DNA of 64,000 bases from Nicotiana tabacum (GCF_000715075.1 NC_134081.1:107806108-107870107), one strand, 5' to 3'. Counted from the first letter of the stretch, positions 45,409 to 56,850 are shown. Numbers and translations are program-made. Notes: a model not told the origin generated them from the letters alone.

Positions 45409-47543
45409 TGTGAGCACCTAATTTTTGACCGTACTTGAATATTTCCCGCTTCCCAGGCGTGTCCCCACTCAACTTTTCTTTGTCCCCCATGCTTGTCCCC
45501 CCTACTTGTCCCCCATGCTTTGTCTCCCCCACACTTTGCTCCCTACTCCACTATCCATTGTTCCTCACTCCTTGTCCCCCATGCTTGTCCCCCCCACACT
45601 TTGCTCCCTACTCTCTCCATTGTTTTCCACTCCTTGTCCCCCATGCTTGTCTTATATCACAAACCCCATACCCCATTTTCAGCTATAAAACACACACATA
45701 ACACATAAAAAAGAGGAGGAACCAGCAAAGAAAACGAGCTGCAAATCCAGCCCCAAAACTCTCTCAAAACAGCTCAAAAATGAGCTGAAAACAGCCCAAA
45801 AAACGAGCTGAAAACCAGTCCACACACAGCTGTCGATAACACCCCAAAACAGTCACTTTTCTCCAGTTCAACACCCCCAAAAATGAGCTGGAAATCTAGC
45901 CCCAAAGACGACCTCAAATACTCCAAAAAAGAAGCTGAAAATCTGCCCGAAAATGTAGCCATGAACCTCCATTAGACACCACCCAAATCAGCCCCAAAAC
46001 AGCCCCCAAGCACAAGCTAAAAACTGCTGAAATCAGCTGAAAAATGCAGCAAACAGAATTGCAAAACACCACCCAAAATCCAGCGTTAGAGAGCAGCAAA
46101 ATCAGCTGCGAATCTGCTGAAAAATCTGACCAAAAGTAGTGAAACAAGCTGCGAAATAGCTCGAAATCCAGCCACAAACCTCTATTCAAACGACCCTTTT
46201 ACACCCGAAACGGTTGTCCAAATATAGTCGAGTTGGTATAGTCTTTTCCTGGATCCTGATTCGTGGTCGTAGTCGGGTTCATGGTCAATTGGCTCTGTTT
46301 CGTTCGAGGTCTGAGCTTTGTTTCGCTATTGTGTTTCGAAAGCAACAAGGCCACACTCTTGTATTGAAGGTCGGCTTTTCTAATTTTCACTTTGTTACAG
46401 TATTTTGAAGCTTGTTGTTCACTGCTGAATCTGTTAATCTCTACTTCTCTGGCCTTTGTTTGGCATTCCTAAACTGTTTTCTGCACAATCAGGTATTGGA
46501 TCATGAATTCAAGCCTTTGATTTGTAAAATGTTGAGTTCCTATGCTTGATAATAAAGTTCTAGATCTCTATTGCTATATGCATTTAGTTTCATTTATGAT
46601 TTCATTTTGTTTAGTTTTAATCTGACCATGCTGCAGTAGTACAACATTGTTTATGACAAATAAAATAAAAGGATGGATTCTGGATTAATGTACTATGTGT
46701 GCACTTAAATATATGATTTTAGTTAGTGCTAGACTCTTGTCACATTGATGTATTGTCCTAAGCCAGTTTTGGGTTTCAATAACGATGCACCTGCAGTTTA
46801 TGAATTTGGACTCAAATCGTCCACACATTAATTCCACAAGTTATGGGACCTCTAATCTTAAACAAGTTTTAGCAAAATTAGTTAAACTCTTGAATATGCG
46901 TAGCTTGCTTTAAGCGCGATTAATAAATTATCGTGGCCATGGGTACGGTTCTTGTGGTATGGTCACGATACGTAATCTCCCAGTCGAGTGTGCGTTTCAC
47001 GTGATTCGACCATCACTTCAAATAATAATAAAAATTAACATGTTGTAAATCGCGGGTGCGTTTCACGTGACGCGATTCGCAACGTGTACAAAAAAAATGA
47101 GTGTGCGACATCGCGACTTGTTCAAACAAATTTCATAAACACTAAAAGCGGTTAATTAATTAAAAGCGGTAAATGATTAAATGCACTGTAGGTTTTTAAA
47201 CATGTTAATAAATCATATAATTAAGCCAAGTTTAAGTCAATAAAGCGACCGTGCTAGAACCACCGGACTCGGGGAATGCCTTACACCTTCTCCTCGGTCA
47301 ACAGAATTCCTTACCCGGACTTTATTTTCGCAGACCAATAATAATAGAGTCAAACCTTCCTTTGACTAGGGATTCAAATAAAAGGTGACTTGGAACACCC
47401 GAAAATCAATTCTAAGTGGCGACTCTGAACAATAAGATAATCCCTATTTCAAATTGTCACTTTAATTGGAAAAACTCTTTAACCCACAACAATCCAATAA
47501 CGCACATATTTATCATTTTGTGGGGTGAAAAAGGGGTGTGACA
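45409..47543 (+). mobile_element. 3' LTR of element G
   Basis: It is a near copy of 35174-37330, from TGTGAGCACC to GGGGTGTGACA. It has a shorter CT-rich minisatellite, TATA box at 45684-45690, G-boxes at 46998-47003 and 47064-47069, and lacks 19 bp present at about 36479-36497. Confidence 0.93.
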
Positions 47544-47641
47544 ATACCTGAAAACCAAAACCGACAATACCTGAAGGTATTCAAGACTTTAAATAGTAGA
47601 AAGGAGCATAAATGCCCAAAACGATCGGTCGGGTCGTTACA
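47544..47641 (-). mobile_element. Element F LTR, second part
   Basis: It starts with the right ATACC duplication of G and ends CGGTCGGGTCGTTACA, i.e. minus-strand TGTAACGACCCG, a gypsy LTR 5' terminus. Joined to 34081-35173 it makes an LTR of about 1.19 kb. Confidence 0.75.
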
Positions 47642-47943
47642 AGGGCGAATGATCCTAAGTGGGGGAGAATGTAACACCCCGGAAAAATTTTGAGACTAAT
47701 ACCGTGCGTTGATGTGAAAATCAGGCCTTTTGAAATTATTTGGAGTGTAAGAAATTGGTTTTAAAGTTTATAAGCATGGATAAAAGAAATAATCTCAACT
47801 GAGATGGTGTTGTCGGACCCATGTTAAATTGTGGAAAATAGAATCACCCGTAAGTATGTGTGTAAGAATACACTTAGTAATATAATGTCCTCAGAAAGAT
47901 TATTGGCACGTTCGTGGACAAACTATGTTTAAGAGGTGGAGAA
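47642..47943 (+). mobile_element. Mosaic of gypsy tail, LTR fragment and E's internal tail
   Basis: GGGCGAATGATCCTAAGTGG then GGGAGAA, a pol end plus purine tract, leads into a different LTR start, TGTAACACCCCGG (47672). About 200 bp later comes ACGTTCGTGGACAAACTATG and purine tract AAGAGGTGGAGAA, which is E's own interior end before its 3' LTR. Confidence 0.65.
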
Positions 47944-49735
47944 TGTAACGACATGACTTTCCGTTTTAAGAATTAATGCCTCGTTAAGTGACTTAAGGTC
48001 TCGAGCAGCTTCGTAATATGTATTATGACCCCCGGGTGTGGTCGAGTTTGATTTTCGGAAGATTCGAGATTAAATTGAAAGAACAATTCTCATTTTTGAA
48101 GCTTAAATGAAAAGAGTTGACCAGAGTTAGACTTTTGAGTAAACGACCCGGAATAGATTTTTGATTATTCCAATAGCTTTGTATGGTAATTTTGGACTTA
48201 GGAGTGTGTCCGAAAAATTATTTGGAAGCCCGTAGTTAAATTAGGCTTGAAATGGCAAAAATATGAAATTTAAGTTGGAAGTTTGACCGGGGAGTTGAAT
48301 TTTTGATATCGGGGTCGGAATCCAGTTCTGAAAATTTTCATAGGTCCGTCATGTCATTTATGAGTTGTGTGCAAAATTTGAGGTCAATTGGACTTGATTT
48401 GATAGGTTTCGGCGTCGAATGTAGAAATTGAAATTTCTTAGTTTCATTAAACTAGAATTGGGGTGCAATTCATGGTTTTGATGTTATTTGATGTGATTTG
48501 AGGCCTCGAGCAAGTTTGTGTTATGTATTAGGACTGGTTGGTACGATTTGGACGGGGTCCCGGGGGCCTCGGGTTTGATTCAGGGTGGTTACAGACCAAG
48601 TTTGGGTGTTTTGATGCTGCTGGTTGCTGGTTCTGGTATTGTTCTTCGTGTTCGTGAGGAGCCTCTCGCATTCGTGAAGAAGGATTTTGCTGTTGGGATT
48701 TTGTTCTTCGCGTTCGCAGGCTCTCGCGTTCGCGAAGAAGGAAATTTTGCTGTCCGTCGTCTGATTTGGAGGCTTATATCTTGCAATCTATAAGGAATTT
48801 GGAGTTGATCCAAAAATAAAAGTTGTAGCCCTTTGTGTCTAGTTTTCATAAAGATAAACCATTTGTCATTTGGACTTTTGTACAAAAGGTTATGGTGGAT
48901 ACACTACAGGCTATCTGAAAAGAGTTTGGAAATCTTTGTTGCACAGGGCTGACTTTGGAAGCTTATATCTCGCAATATATAAGAATTTGGGAGATGAGAA
49001 ACAAATGAAAGTTATAGCTCTTGGAGTCTAGTTGTCAGAAAGTTAAACCATTCATCATTTGGAGTTTTGTACAAACAGGTATGCCCATTATTCTAGAGGC
49101 TGTCTGAGAAGAGTTTGAAAATGGTTGTTGGAGAATTTGTTCATCGCGAACGTGAAGAACAAACCCCTGGGCAGCAAAATAAAGTCCAAATTCGTCTCAT
49201 TCTTCCATTTTTGGACCAAGGATGCTCGGGTGAGGCGATATTTCGAGAGTCTTTCAAGGAAATATTGGGGTAAGAATTCCTAACTTGATTTTGGTTAAAT
49301 TATATGAATCTATTGTTGTTTTCATCACTAAATTAGTGAATTGGGTTGAAAATAGTAGAAATCCTCTAGACTTTAATTTAAGATTTGAAGGGCGATCCAT
49401 TATAGAAATTTGATAATTTTGGTATGGTTGAACTCGTATCGGAATGGGTGTTCGGATTTCGTAAAAATTTTGTCGGGTTCCTAGGGGCGGGCCCCACGCT
49501 GACTTTTTAGAATAAAATTTTAAGTTGGTGTTTTATTATCCAGAATTATTTTCGATGAATTTTAATGAAGTTATACAATTAATTTAGATAGATTTGAGCT
49601 GTCCGGAGGTCAATTCAAGCAAGAAGGCTATTTTGGAATATCGTACTAACTTCAAAAAGGTAAGTATCTTGCCTAACCTTGAGTGGGAAAATTACCCCTT
49701 AGGCATCGAGTCTTATGTGCCATTTGTAAAATATG

Positions 49736-49776
49736 AAAAGCCGTGTACGCGAGGTGACGAGTACGTACTCGGGCTT
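49736..49776 (+). ncRNA. Conserved LTR hairpin 1 (E, 3' LTR)
   Basis: Stem AAGCC/GGCTT and GTAC/GTAC, with a small internal loop, encloses GCGAGGTGACGAGTAC. The loop core (49751-49762) is identical to B and C. Confidence 0.6.
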
Positions 49777-50308
49777 ATATGTGAAAAATATATTGGGTTA
49801 AGGTCTTAGGCATATTGTGTAGTAAATTGGATAATTGTTAACATTTATTAAATCATCTATTTTGCCATGCCTCAATTCGTGTTTGTTGAATTTATTTTTA
49901 TATGACAATTTGATGTGATTATTACTTGTATATTTATGTGCATTTCGTGAATTGATGATTTGATATTTCTTGAAAATTAATTTCATTATGGATTTTCTAT
50001 ATGCAAATAATTAATTAAATAAGCTTAAGAAGAGGTGTTTATATAATTATTAAGAATTTCGATTAATGAAGGTGTTGCCCTATACTAAGTATTTTTCCAT
50101 CTCTGTTGATTGTTTGAGGTTTTATATATGTTGCTGGAGCCTTGGGCTATTTGTTGAGAAATATATTGATTTTGCTATATATTTGGAATTTGGTTGTGGT
50201 TAGTGGCAAATTGTGATATGAATTGTTGTATATTATTGTGGTTTAAACACTCTCCTTGATGTTATTTATGCTTCCTACCTTGCTTGTTAATGATATACAT
50301 GTGCTTGG

Positions 50309-50940
50309 TAAGGAAGAGTGTAAAGCACGAAGGGTGATGCCGTGTCATTTGAGAGTGTAAAGCACGAAGGATAATGCCGTGCCATTTGAATTATATTATC
50401 ATGTGAGGGAGAGTGTAAAGCACGAAGGATGATGTCGTACCATTTGAGAGTGTAAAGAATGAAGGGTGATACCGAGCCAGTGTAAAGCACGAAGGGTGAT
50501 GCCATGCCATTTCATTTATATTATCAGGTAAGGATGAGAGTAAAAGCACGAAGGGTGATGCCGTGCCATTATTTTTATATTATCATATATTCATGGCACG
50601 AAGGGTGTTTCCGTGCAGGCAAGGAAGAGAGACATACATTATATTGTGATATCGTTTTGTTGTGTATACATTCATGCCTTTATCTTGAGATATTATTGTG
50701 CACCTATATTTTTTATGTGACTTGTAGTCGTTGTTGCTTACTGTATGCCTCCCACTTTATTTCTTTTATTGTTATTTACTTTTCTCCCACCTAGTTGGTA
50801 TTGTTATATGTATGTATGATGAGAAAGAGATAAATGCACGAAGGGTGTTATCGTGCCAATTGATTTGGTATACCTATATATATATATAGGGTGAGAATGA
50901 GACAAGTGCACGAAGGTATTGCCGTGCCATTTGATGTTTG
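50309..50940 (+). repeat. GCACGAAGGG hairpin repeats, E 3' LTR
   Basis: Nine copies of a unit around GTGTAAAGCACGAAGGGTGA then TGCCGTGCCATTT; in most, GCACG pairs with CGTGC around an 11-nt loop. Spacing is irregular (35-60 bp, then two outlying copies near 50838 and 50907). The 5' LTR retains two copies before truncation. Confidence 0.82.
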
Positions 50941-50990
50941 AATATATTTCCCATGCCAGGAAAGTTAAATGAGGTGTCACGTGGTGACTT

Positions 50991-51270
50991 TTATTTGAAA
51001 GAATTATATTTGAAAGGTATTTACTTGAAAGAATTATAATTGAAAGATATTTACTTGAAAGAATTATATTTGAAAGATATTTACTTGAAAGAATTATATT
51101 TGAAAAATATTTACTTGAAAGAATTATATTCGAAAGATATTTATTTGAAAGAATTATATTCGAAAGATATTTATTTGAAAGAATTATAATGGAAAGATAT
51201 TTATTTGAAGGAAGTATATTCGAAATATATTTATTGAAAATGATTATATTCTAGAGACTTTTATTGAAAA
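50991..51270 (+). repeat. 30-bp phased tandem array, E 3' LTR
   Basis: GAATTATATTTGAAAGATAT plus TTACTTGAAA repeats with an exact 30-bp period at 51001, 51031, 51061 and so on to 51211, about nine units, decaying after 51240. Confidence 0.95.
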
Positions 51271-51479
51271 ACCTATAGATAAAAGATGTATATCTTGAAG
51301 GACTTGATTAATTGGTCGTACTTGTGTTTATTATTCGTTTGAGCAATATTTATGGTGTTCATGTTGCCTTGCAGTTTAAATCACTAGTTGATTGGTGTTG
51401 TTATCACTGCTATTTGTTTTCTATTATTTTTGTATGCTATATTGCACAGGTTATTAGACTAGTGAGTGTCTCGACTGTA

Positions 51480-51570
51480 CCTCGTCACTACTCCACTGAG
51501 GTTAGTCTTGATACTTACTGGGTACCGACCGTGGTGTACTCATACTACACTTCTGCATATTTTTGTGCAG
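51480..51570 (+). ncRNA. Terminal two-hairpin LTR module (E)
   Basis: CCTCG (51480-51484) pairs with TGAGG (51497-51501) with one wobble, followed by CTGCA … TGCAG at 51553-51570. The octamer CTCGTCAC is at 51481-51488. Confidence 0.58.
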
Positions 51571-51904
51571 AGCTAGGTATTGGAGCTATCGGACTCGGGC
51601 AAAGTTAGAGTGTAATCACAATGATTCAAGGCAGGACTTCTTGGTCATCGCAGTCCCTTGGAGTCTTTTCATTTTATTGTACTGTTAATTTCTTATTCGA
51701 ACAGTATTGTACATTCGGTCCTCGAGATCATTCCATGTATTCAGTTAGAGTTTGTGACTCAGTATTACTAGTCTTGGAGGTTGTATTAAATTATATGCTT
51801 TAGAAAAAAATGTCTTGAATTATGATTATAATCGGCTTACTTAGTCTTAGAGACTAAGTGCCATCACGACGCCTGTGGTGGGATTTTTGGGTCGTGACAC
51901 CTTC

Positions 51905-52170
51905 AAAGTTAGTACCTTTAACCCATCAGAATTGTGGATTGGGCGCAAGCCTAGTTTATGGCACATTCGGGTTTGGGTTTGTCCGCCACATGTGCTGAAA
52001 GGGAAAGCGGATAAATTGGAATCGAGGACAGAAGTATGCATTTTTATTGGATGTCCAAAGGGAACTAAATGAGGTTTATTTTATTGTCCTAAAGAAAAAA
52101 CGGTAATTGTTACGATAAATGCCAGATTTTTAGAAGAGGACTATTTAATGAACCATATTCCTAGAACTAA
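51905..52170 (+). pseudogene. pol: Integrase continuation of element D
   Basis: Right after E's target duplication the copia reading resumes: KLVPL-like residues, then PSELWIGRKPSLWHIRVWVC and VLKGKADKLESRTEVCIFIG, with a TGA where the family has another codon (52070), then YCPKEKTVIVTINARFLEED and NHIPRTKD. This is the integrase C-terminal and linker region before reverse transcriptase. The copia homology ends near 52170, where it is joined to Tat element I; reverse transcriptase, RNase H and the 3' LTR of D are lost. Confidence 0.88.
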
Positions 52171-52325
52171 AGATCATGCTTGGTCACCATATTGCGATTG
52201 GTTTTATCATTTATTTTGTCTTTAACTCATTTACATGTTGTTCTTAATTATTCATGTTGAATTAAACCACTTATCCTTTCAGTTGCATAAAAATTTAATT
52301 GTTACTCATTTTTGGGGTAAACAGT

Positions 52326-52343
52326 TTGGTGTGCACCGTGGGG
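52326..52343 (+). promoter_or_regulatory. Primer-binding site of element I
   Basis: TGGTGTGCACCGTGGGGG follows the LTR end. Relatives have TGGCGCCCACCGTGGGG; the differences look like C-to-T decay. Confidence 0.65.
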
Positions 52344-52460
52344 GTAAGGATAGTAGTGGTGAATTGATATGAATCTCCATAGCACACCCTATTTTACGCT
52401 TGTTCTTTGAAATTTTGATTCCAGGTTAGCCTAATGATGCCAATCTCTTAGTTCACTTAC

Positions 52461-54090
52461 TTGAACGTTGACACTGAGTCAGGCCATCACGGAGAAAACA
52501 ATAACGTGATGCCTAGTAATGATGTGTCTCTTGTTGATCCCAATGGTGTCCCAGCCGCCGACCCGATCGATGCTAACTCACAGGTGGCCATCAACATCAA
52601 TTTATCAACTGATCCTGAAAATAGTGTTCGTGGGGGACCCCGGCCAACAGCTCGAGAAGCGGTCGAGGGTGAAGGTGATGTGGTAAGCCTGCAGTTGATC
52701 TTCAAAATGCTGTAGGCTCAACAAACGGCAATAGCACAATTGTAGAACCAAAGACACTCCCCTAACAGAGTCAAACTCGAACAGTCCCGAGAAAATACTC
52801 GAAGGGACGAACAAGTTGCCATGGAATCGAGTGAGCACAAACCTGGGGAAACTTCTGAGGTGATGAAGATGCTCGAAGCATTGACAAAACGGGTGGATTC
52901 ATGCGAGAAAAAGATTGAGGTCAATGATAATAAGGTGGAAACGTACATCTCTATGGTCGATCATATCCTGGGAGCACCTCCGATATTGAAGGGGTCAGAC
53001 TCCAGAAAGTTTATTCAGAAACCTTTCCCCTTGAGTGCAACACCGAAACCAATCCCGAAGAGGTTTCGAATGCCCGACATTCCCAAGTATAATAGGACCA
53101 CGGATCTAAATGAACATATAACCTCCTATACATGTGCAATCAAAGGGAACGACTTAGAAGACGATGAAATCGAGTCCGTGTTGCTGAAAAAATTTGGGGA
53201 AACCCTGTCCAAGGGAGCGATGATATGGTATCACAATTTGCCTCCAAATTCCATCGACTCATTTACTATGCTTGCATATGCATTCGTGAAGGCCCATGAC
53301 GGGGCCATCAAGATAGAAGCTAGGAAGTCAGACCTTTTTAAGTTGAAACAGAGGGATAACGAGATACCCAGGGAGTTCGTGTTGAGATTCCAGATGGAAC
53401 AGATGGATTTGCCACCAATTGCGGATGATTGGGTTGTTCAGGTATTCACTCAACGGCTCAACCCTGAAGTTCCAAGGCCTCTCAGCAGCTAAAATAAAAT
53501 TTGGTGGAGTACCTGGCGGTCACATGGTCGACGTCCATAACAGGTACCAATCGAAGATCAGGGTCGAAGACGATCAACTCGGGGCCCCTTTGGGATCTGT
53601 TTACCCCATCAGAACCGATGACAGATCTAAAAGAGCCATTGATCATGAGCCAAGGCTGGTCCAAGATTGATATCAGCCATACAGTACAGATCGGAGGGAA
53701 AACAGATCTGGGCGCCTCCCGACAAGGAACGAAAAGAGAAACGATCGAGGACCGAGCAACTGAGGCCTGATGAGCAAAAACGGGTTTGACAGGTTGCCGA
53801 GAGTAGGGAAGCACCAAGATTATCGAAGTACAATTTCAACATGGACGTTGTAACCATCGTGTCGGCCATAGGGCGCATCAAAGAGACCAAGTGGCCCCGA
53901 CCATTGGAGTCTGACCCTGCCCAGAGAAATCCTAATTTGATGTGTAAGTATCACAGCACTCATGGTCATAGGACCAAAGATTATCGACAGTTAAGTGAAG
54001 AAGTTTCTCGATTCTTCAACAATGGGCACCTCCGAGAATTCCTAACCGAGCGAGTCAAAAACCACTTCATAAACAGGGACGCCAACAAGT
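52461..54090 (+). pseudogene. gag: gag of element I (Tat), broken
   Basis: The N-terminal segment (52461-52715) ends at a TAG in LQLIFKML-AQQTAIAQL. The next segment, 52821-53492, has a coiled-coil-like EMLEALTKRVDSCEKKI-type stretch, FRMPDIPKYNRTTDLNEHIT and AMIWYHNLPPNSIDSFTMLA, the Tat gag core. A frameshift near 53480 shifts reading to HMVDVHNRYQSKIRVEDDQL, and a further shift leads to 53841-54092 with LMCKYHSTHGHRTKDYRQL. In that last motif, a CX2HX3-4H finger, the final cysteine is Tyr. Upstream ATG 52461 is the best start. Confidence 0.83.
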
Positions 54091-54229
54091 AGGTTAATTA
54101 AGAGGAGCCTCAGAACATAATCAACATCATCATTGGGCGAGTCGATGTCCCTCAAGGGCTGATGATAAAATGCACTAAAGTATCTATCACGAAGGGGAAA
54201 ATGCACCCGGGATTACATCCTGGAGGGAG

Positions 54230-54760
54230 CTATGTCGTTCAGCAACGAAGACGCTGAAAGCATCATACAACCTCATAATGATCCACTAGTAATATTTGTA
54301 CTTATCAATAAATCTCGGATTAAGCGTGTGATGATTGATCCAGGTATCTCGGCCAACATTATCAGATCGAGGGTCGTAAAGCAACTGGGGTTATAGGATC
54401 AAATTGTACCGGCAATCCAAGTATTGAATGAATTCAACATGGCATGCGAGACCATGAAAAGTGAGATAACTTTATCGGTAAACACTGCCGGTACAACCCA
54501 AGAAACAAAGTTCTGCGTGATCGAAAGGGATATGAGGTACAATGCTTTGTTCGTAAGGCCATGGGTCTACATCATGAGGGCGGTACCTTCAACCTTACAC
54601 CAGGTGCTAAGTTTTTCCACTTCCGGGGGGAGGGAGTCAAGATGGTCTACTAAGAACAGTCGACCGCAAGAGAAATATTTGTTGTCGATGAAGTGATCCT
54701 GGTGCCCGTGGTTTTGACATCAAGAAGCGGAATCGACTAAAAAAGAAGACACTAAATAGC
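54230..54760 (+). pseudogene. pol: Aspartic protease of element I
   Basis: The segment reads FVLINKSRIKRVMIDPGISA then NIIRSRVVKQLGL, the Tat protease active-site region (family pattern Asp-x-Gly-Ser-Ser-Ala; here Asp-Pro-Gly-Ile-Ser-Ala). A TAG at about 54392 follows. Then 54424-54696 gives LNEFNMACETMKSEITL and DMRYNALFVRPWVYIMRAVP, the downstream part. Confidence 0.72.
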
Positions 54761-54929
54761 AATCAATGATACCGGCCTCAGCCGAACCGAAAAAATAGGA
54801 AGAGCAAGGAGCGTACGATGAGGCCGATTACAGTATCCCCAGATCATTCATAGCACCCAATGACACCGACGCCACCAAATCAACGGTCGAGGTATTGGAG
54901 CAAGTTATATTTATCGAGCACCTACCAGA

Positions 54930-55750
54930 TCAAAAAGTATACCTTGGCACGGGTTAACCCCCGAGCTCAGGAAAAAACATATTGATTTTCTTAAATCTAA
55001 CGCCGATTGTTTTTCCTGGTCCCATATAGGCATGACAGGGATCCCACCAGAGGTAACCACTCACAAGTTGAGTTTGGATCTGAAGTTCCATCCGGTTAAG
55101 CAGAAGAGAAGGCCACAGTCCGAGATGAAACACACGTTCATCAAGGACGAGGTATCCAAACTTCTGAAGATAGGTTCAATCCGGGAAGTTAAATACCCGG
55201 ATTGGTTAGCTAACATAGTGGTAGTACCTAAAAAGAGAAATAAACGAAGGATGTGTATAGATTCTAAGGATGTAAACAAGGCATGTCCGAAGGATTCTTT
55301 GAAATAAACTAAGGATGTGTGTAGATTCTAAGGATCTAAACAAAACATGTCCGAAGGATTCTTTTTCTTTGACTAACGTCGATGGAATGATCGACGCGAT
55401 GGCCGGACACGAGATACTCAGTTTTCTCGACGCCTACTCTGGGTACAACCAAATTTGGATGGACCCAGACGATCAAGAAAAGACTTCTTTTATAACCAAG
55501 TTCGGAACCTACTGCTATAATATAATGCCGTTCGGATTAAAGAACGTCGGTGCCACATACCAATGCTTTGTAAACTGGATGTTCGAAGAACAAATAGGAA
55601 AATCAATGGAAGTTTATATTTACGATATGTTGGTCAAGTCCCTGCGAGTAGAGGACCATTTGAAACATTTGCAGGAAACCTTCGACATATTAACTGTACC
55701 TCTACTTGGAGGTTTCCGAGGTGGATGTAAGTGGTGTCCTAGCCTGGGAT
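54930..55750 (+). pseudogene. pol: Reverse transcriptase of element I
   Basis: The reading is FLKSNADCFSWSHIGMTGIP, KFHPVKQKRRPQSEMKHTFI, IREVKYPDWLANIVVVPKK and MCIDSKDVNKACPKDS up to 55304. A tandem duplication then repeats the MCVDSKDLNKTCPKDS segment (55245-55302 and 55312-55365), putting a TAA between copies. Downstream are FLDAYSGYNQIWMDPDDQEK and MPFGLKNVGATYQCFVNWMF. The catalytic site reads VYIYDMLVKS: the first Asp of the YxDD box is Tyr, so the enzyme is dead. Homology stops near 55740; the thumb region is missing. Confidence 0.88.
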
Positions 55751-55769
55751 AAAGAAGGTACATAATTTC

Positions 55770-56850
55770 CTATTTATTATGTTAGTAGAACCCTAGAAGT
55801 TGCCGAAACAAGGTATCCTTACCTAGAAAAATTAGTGTCTGCCTTACTAAGCGCTTCTAGGATATTAAAATTATAATTTTCAATGCCACCCCATATGTGT
55901 CGTGACCTCTTACCCGCTGAGGAATGTCAGGCATAAGCTCGAGCTCTCGGGCCGGTTGGCCATATGGACCGTAGAAATCAGCGGGTATGATATCGAGTAC
56001 CAACCTTGGACTGCCATAAAATCTCAAAATTTGGCGGACTTTGTGGTCGTCTTTACGCCAGCCTTGATACTCGAGATCGAAAGGGAATTGCTACTCACCT
56101 CGGGGGCTAATCGGGGATCTGAACCCTATCCATAAATGGTACCTTCAATGCGAAAGTGTTCGGGCTCGGTATTATATTAAAACCACTAGCGGGTAACATA
56201 ATTAGACAGTCCATTAGAACGGTAAAATTGACTAACAATGAAGCCGAGTATGAAGCTACGATTGCTGGTCTAGAACTGGCTAAGAGCCTCGGGGCCAAAG
56301 CTAAATATGACTCCCTTCTCATCATGAATCAAGTCAATGGAACGTTCAAAATAAAAGAGGAACGGATGCGGAGGTACTTGGACAACTTGCAGGTAACCCT
56401 ACACCAATTCAAGGAATGGACTCTGCAGAATGTACCTCAGGATCAAAATAGCGAGGCCGGTGCACTGGCCAACTTAGGATCGTCTATCGACTCTGATGAA
56501 TTTGACTCGGGGGCACTGGTACAGCTGGTGAACTCAGTGGTGGAAGAAGGTCACACTGAAGTAAACTCGACAAGTTTGACTTGGGATTGGAGAAAAAAAT
56601 ACATAGACTACCCGAAGACAGGAAAACTGCCATCGGATCCCAAGGAATCAAAAACTTTATGCACCAAAGCTGCCAGGTTTAGCTTAGTCGAAGGGAAATT
56701 GTTCAGAAAATCCTTTTTCAGCCCATTGGCTAGGTGCTTAGGTTTTGGAGAGATCGAATACGCCACGAGGGAGGTCCACAAGGGCACTAGATGGAACCAC
56801 GCGGGGGCAGAATCCTTAGTTGGAAAGCTAATCAAAGTCGGTTACTACTA
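55770..56850 (+). pseudogene. pol: RNase H domains of element I
   Basis: At 55770-56060 a decayed first RNase H region reads YYVSRTLE-like, SYPLRNVRHKLELSGRLAIW and YDIEYQPWTAIKSQNLADFV. From 56110 a second, plant-type RNase H reads FGLGIILKPLAGNIIRQSIR, NNEAEYEATIAGLELAKSLG and VPQDQNSEAGALANLGSSID, in the open frame 56156-56851. The family's VDGAS start is INGT here, losing a catalytic Asp. Two RNase H-like domains are a hallmark of the Tat lineage. The 3' part leads into the integrase zinc finger (REVHKGTRWNHAGAESLVGK). Confidence 0.82.

Larger units (their letters stand above)
35174..47543 (+). mobile_element. Element G: pol-deleted Tat-type retrotransposon
   Basis: A 12.4-kb element with 2.1-kb LTRs and an exact 5-bp target duplication. 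The interior has a long A-rich leader, the C-terminal part of a Tat gag, the C-terminus of a Tat integrase and three satellite-like arrays. Protease, reverse transcriptase, RNase H and the integrase core are missing. The two LTRs are highly similar (a few percent different by eye, plus one 19-bp deletion in the right copy). Confidence 0.92.
31636..51899 (+). mobile_element. Element E: gypsy element inserted in D, itself filled by F and G
   Basis: It is bounded by 5-bp duplication CCTTC and by LTRs beginning TGTAACGA. The 5' LTR is truncated at 34080 by element F; the 3' LTR (47944-51899) is whole. No gag or pol of E remains: between the LTRs lie F, G, a short foreign gypsy tail and about 40-270 bp of E's own interior. 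LTR modules group E with the Tekay-type families of B and C. Confidence 0.9.
47944..51899 (+). mobile_element. 3' LTR of element E
   Basis: The 3956-bp LTR runs from TGTAACGACAT to GGGTCGTGACA and is followed by target duplication CCTTC. In order it contains a CGCG palindrome array (48643-48740), GGTAAGT (49659-49665), hairpin 1 (49736-49776), the GCACG…CGTGC hairpin array (50309-50940), a 30-bp array (50991-51270) and the terminal module (51480-51570). Confidence 0.92.

Noticed and set aside
50309..51270. Possible CRISPR-like array
   Set aside because: Repeats are contiguous or degenerate with no unique spacers and lie in a plant LTR.
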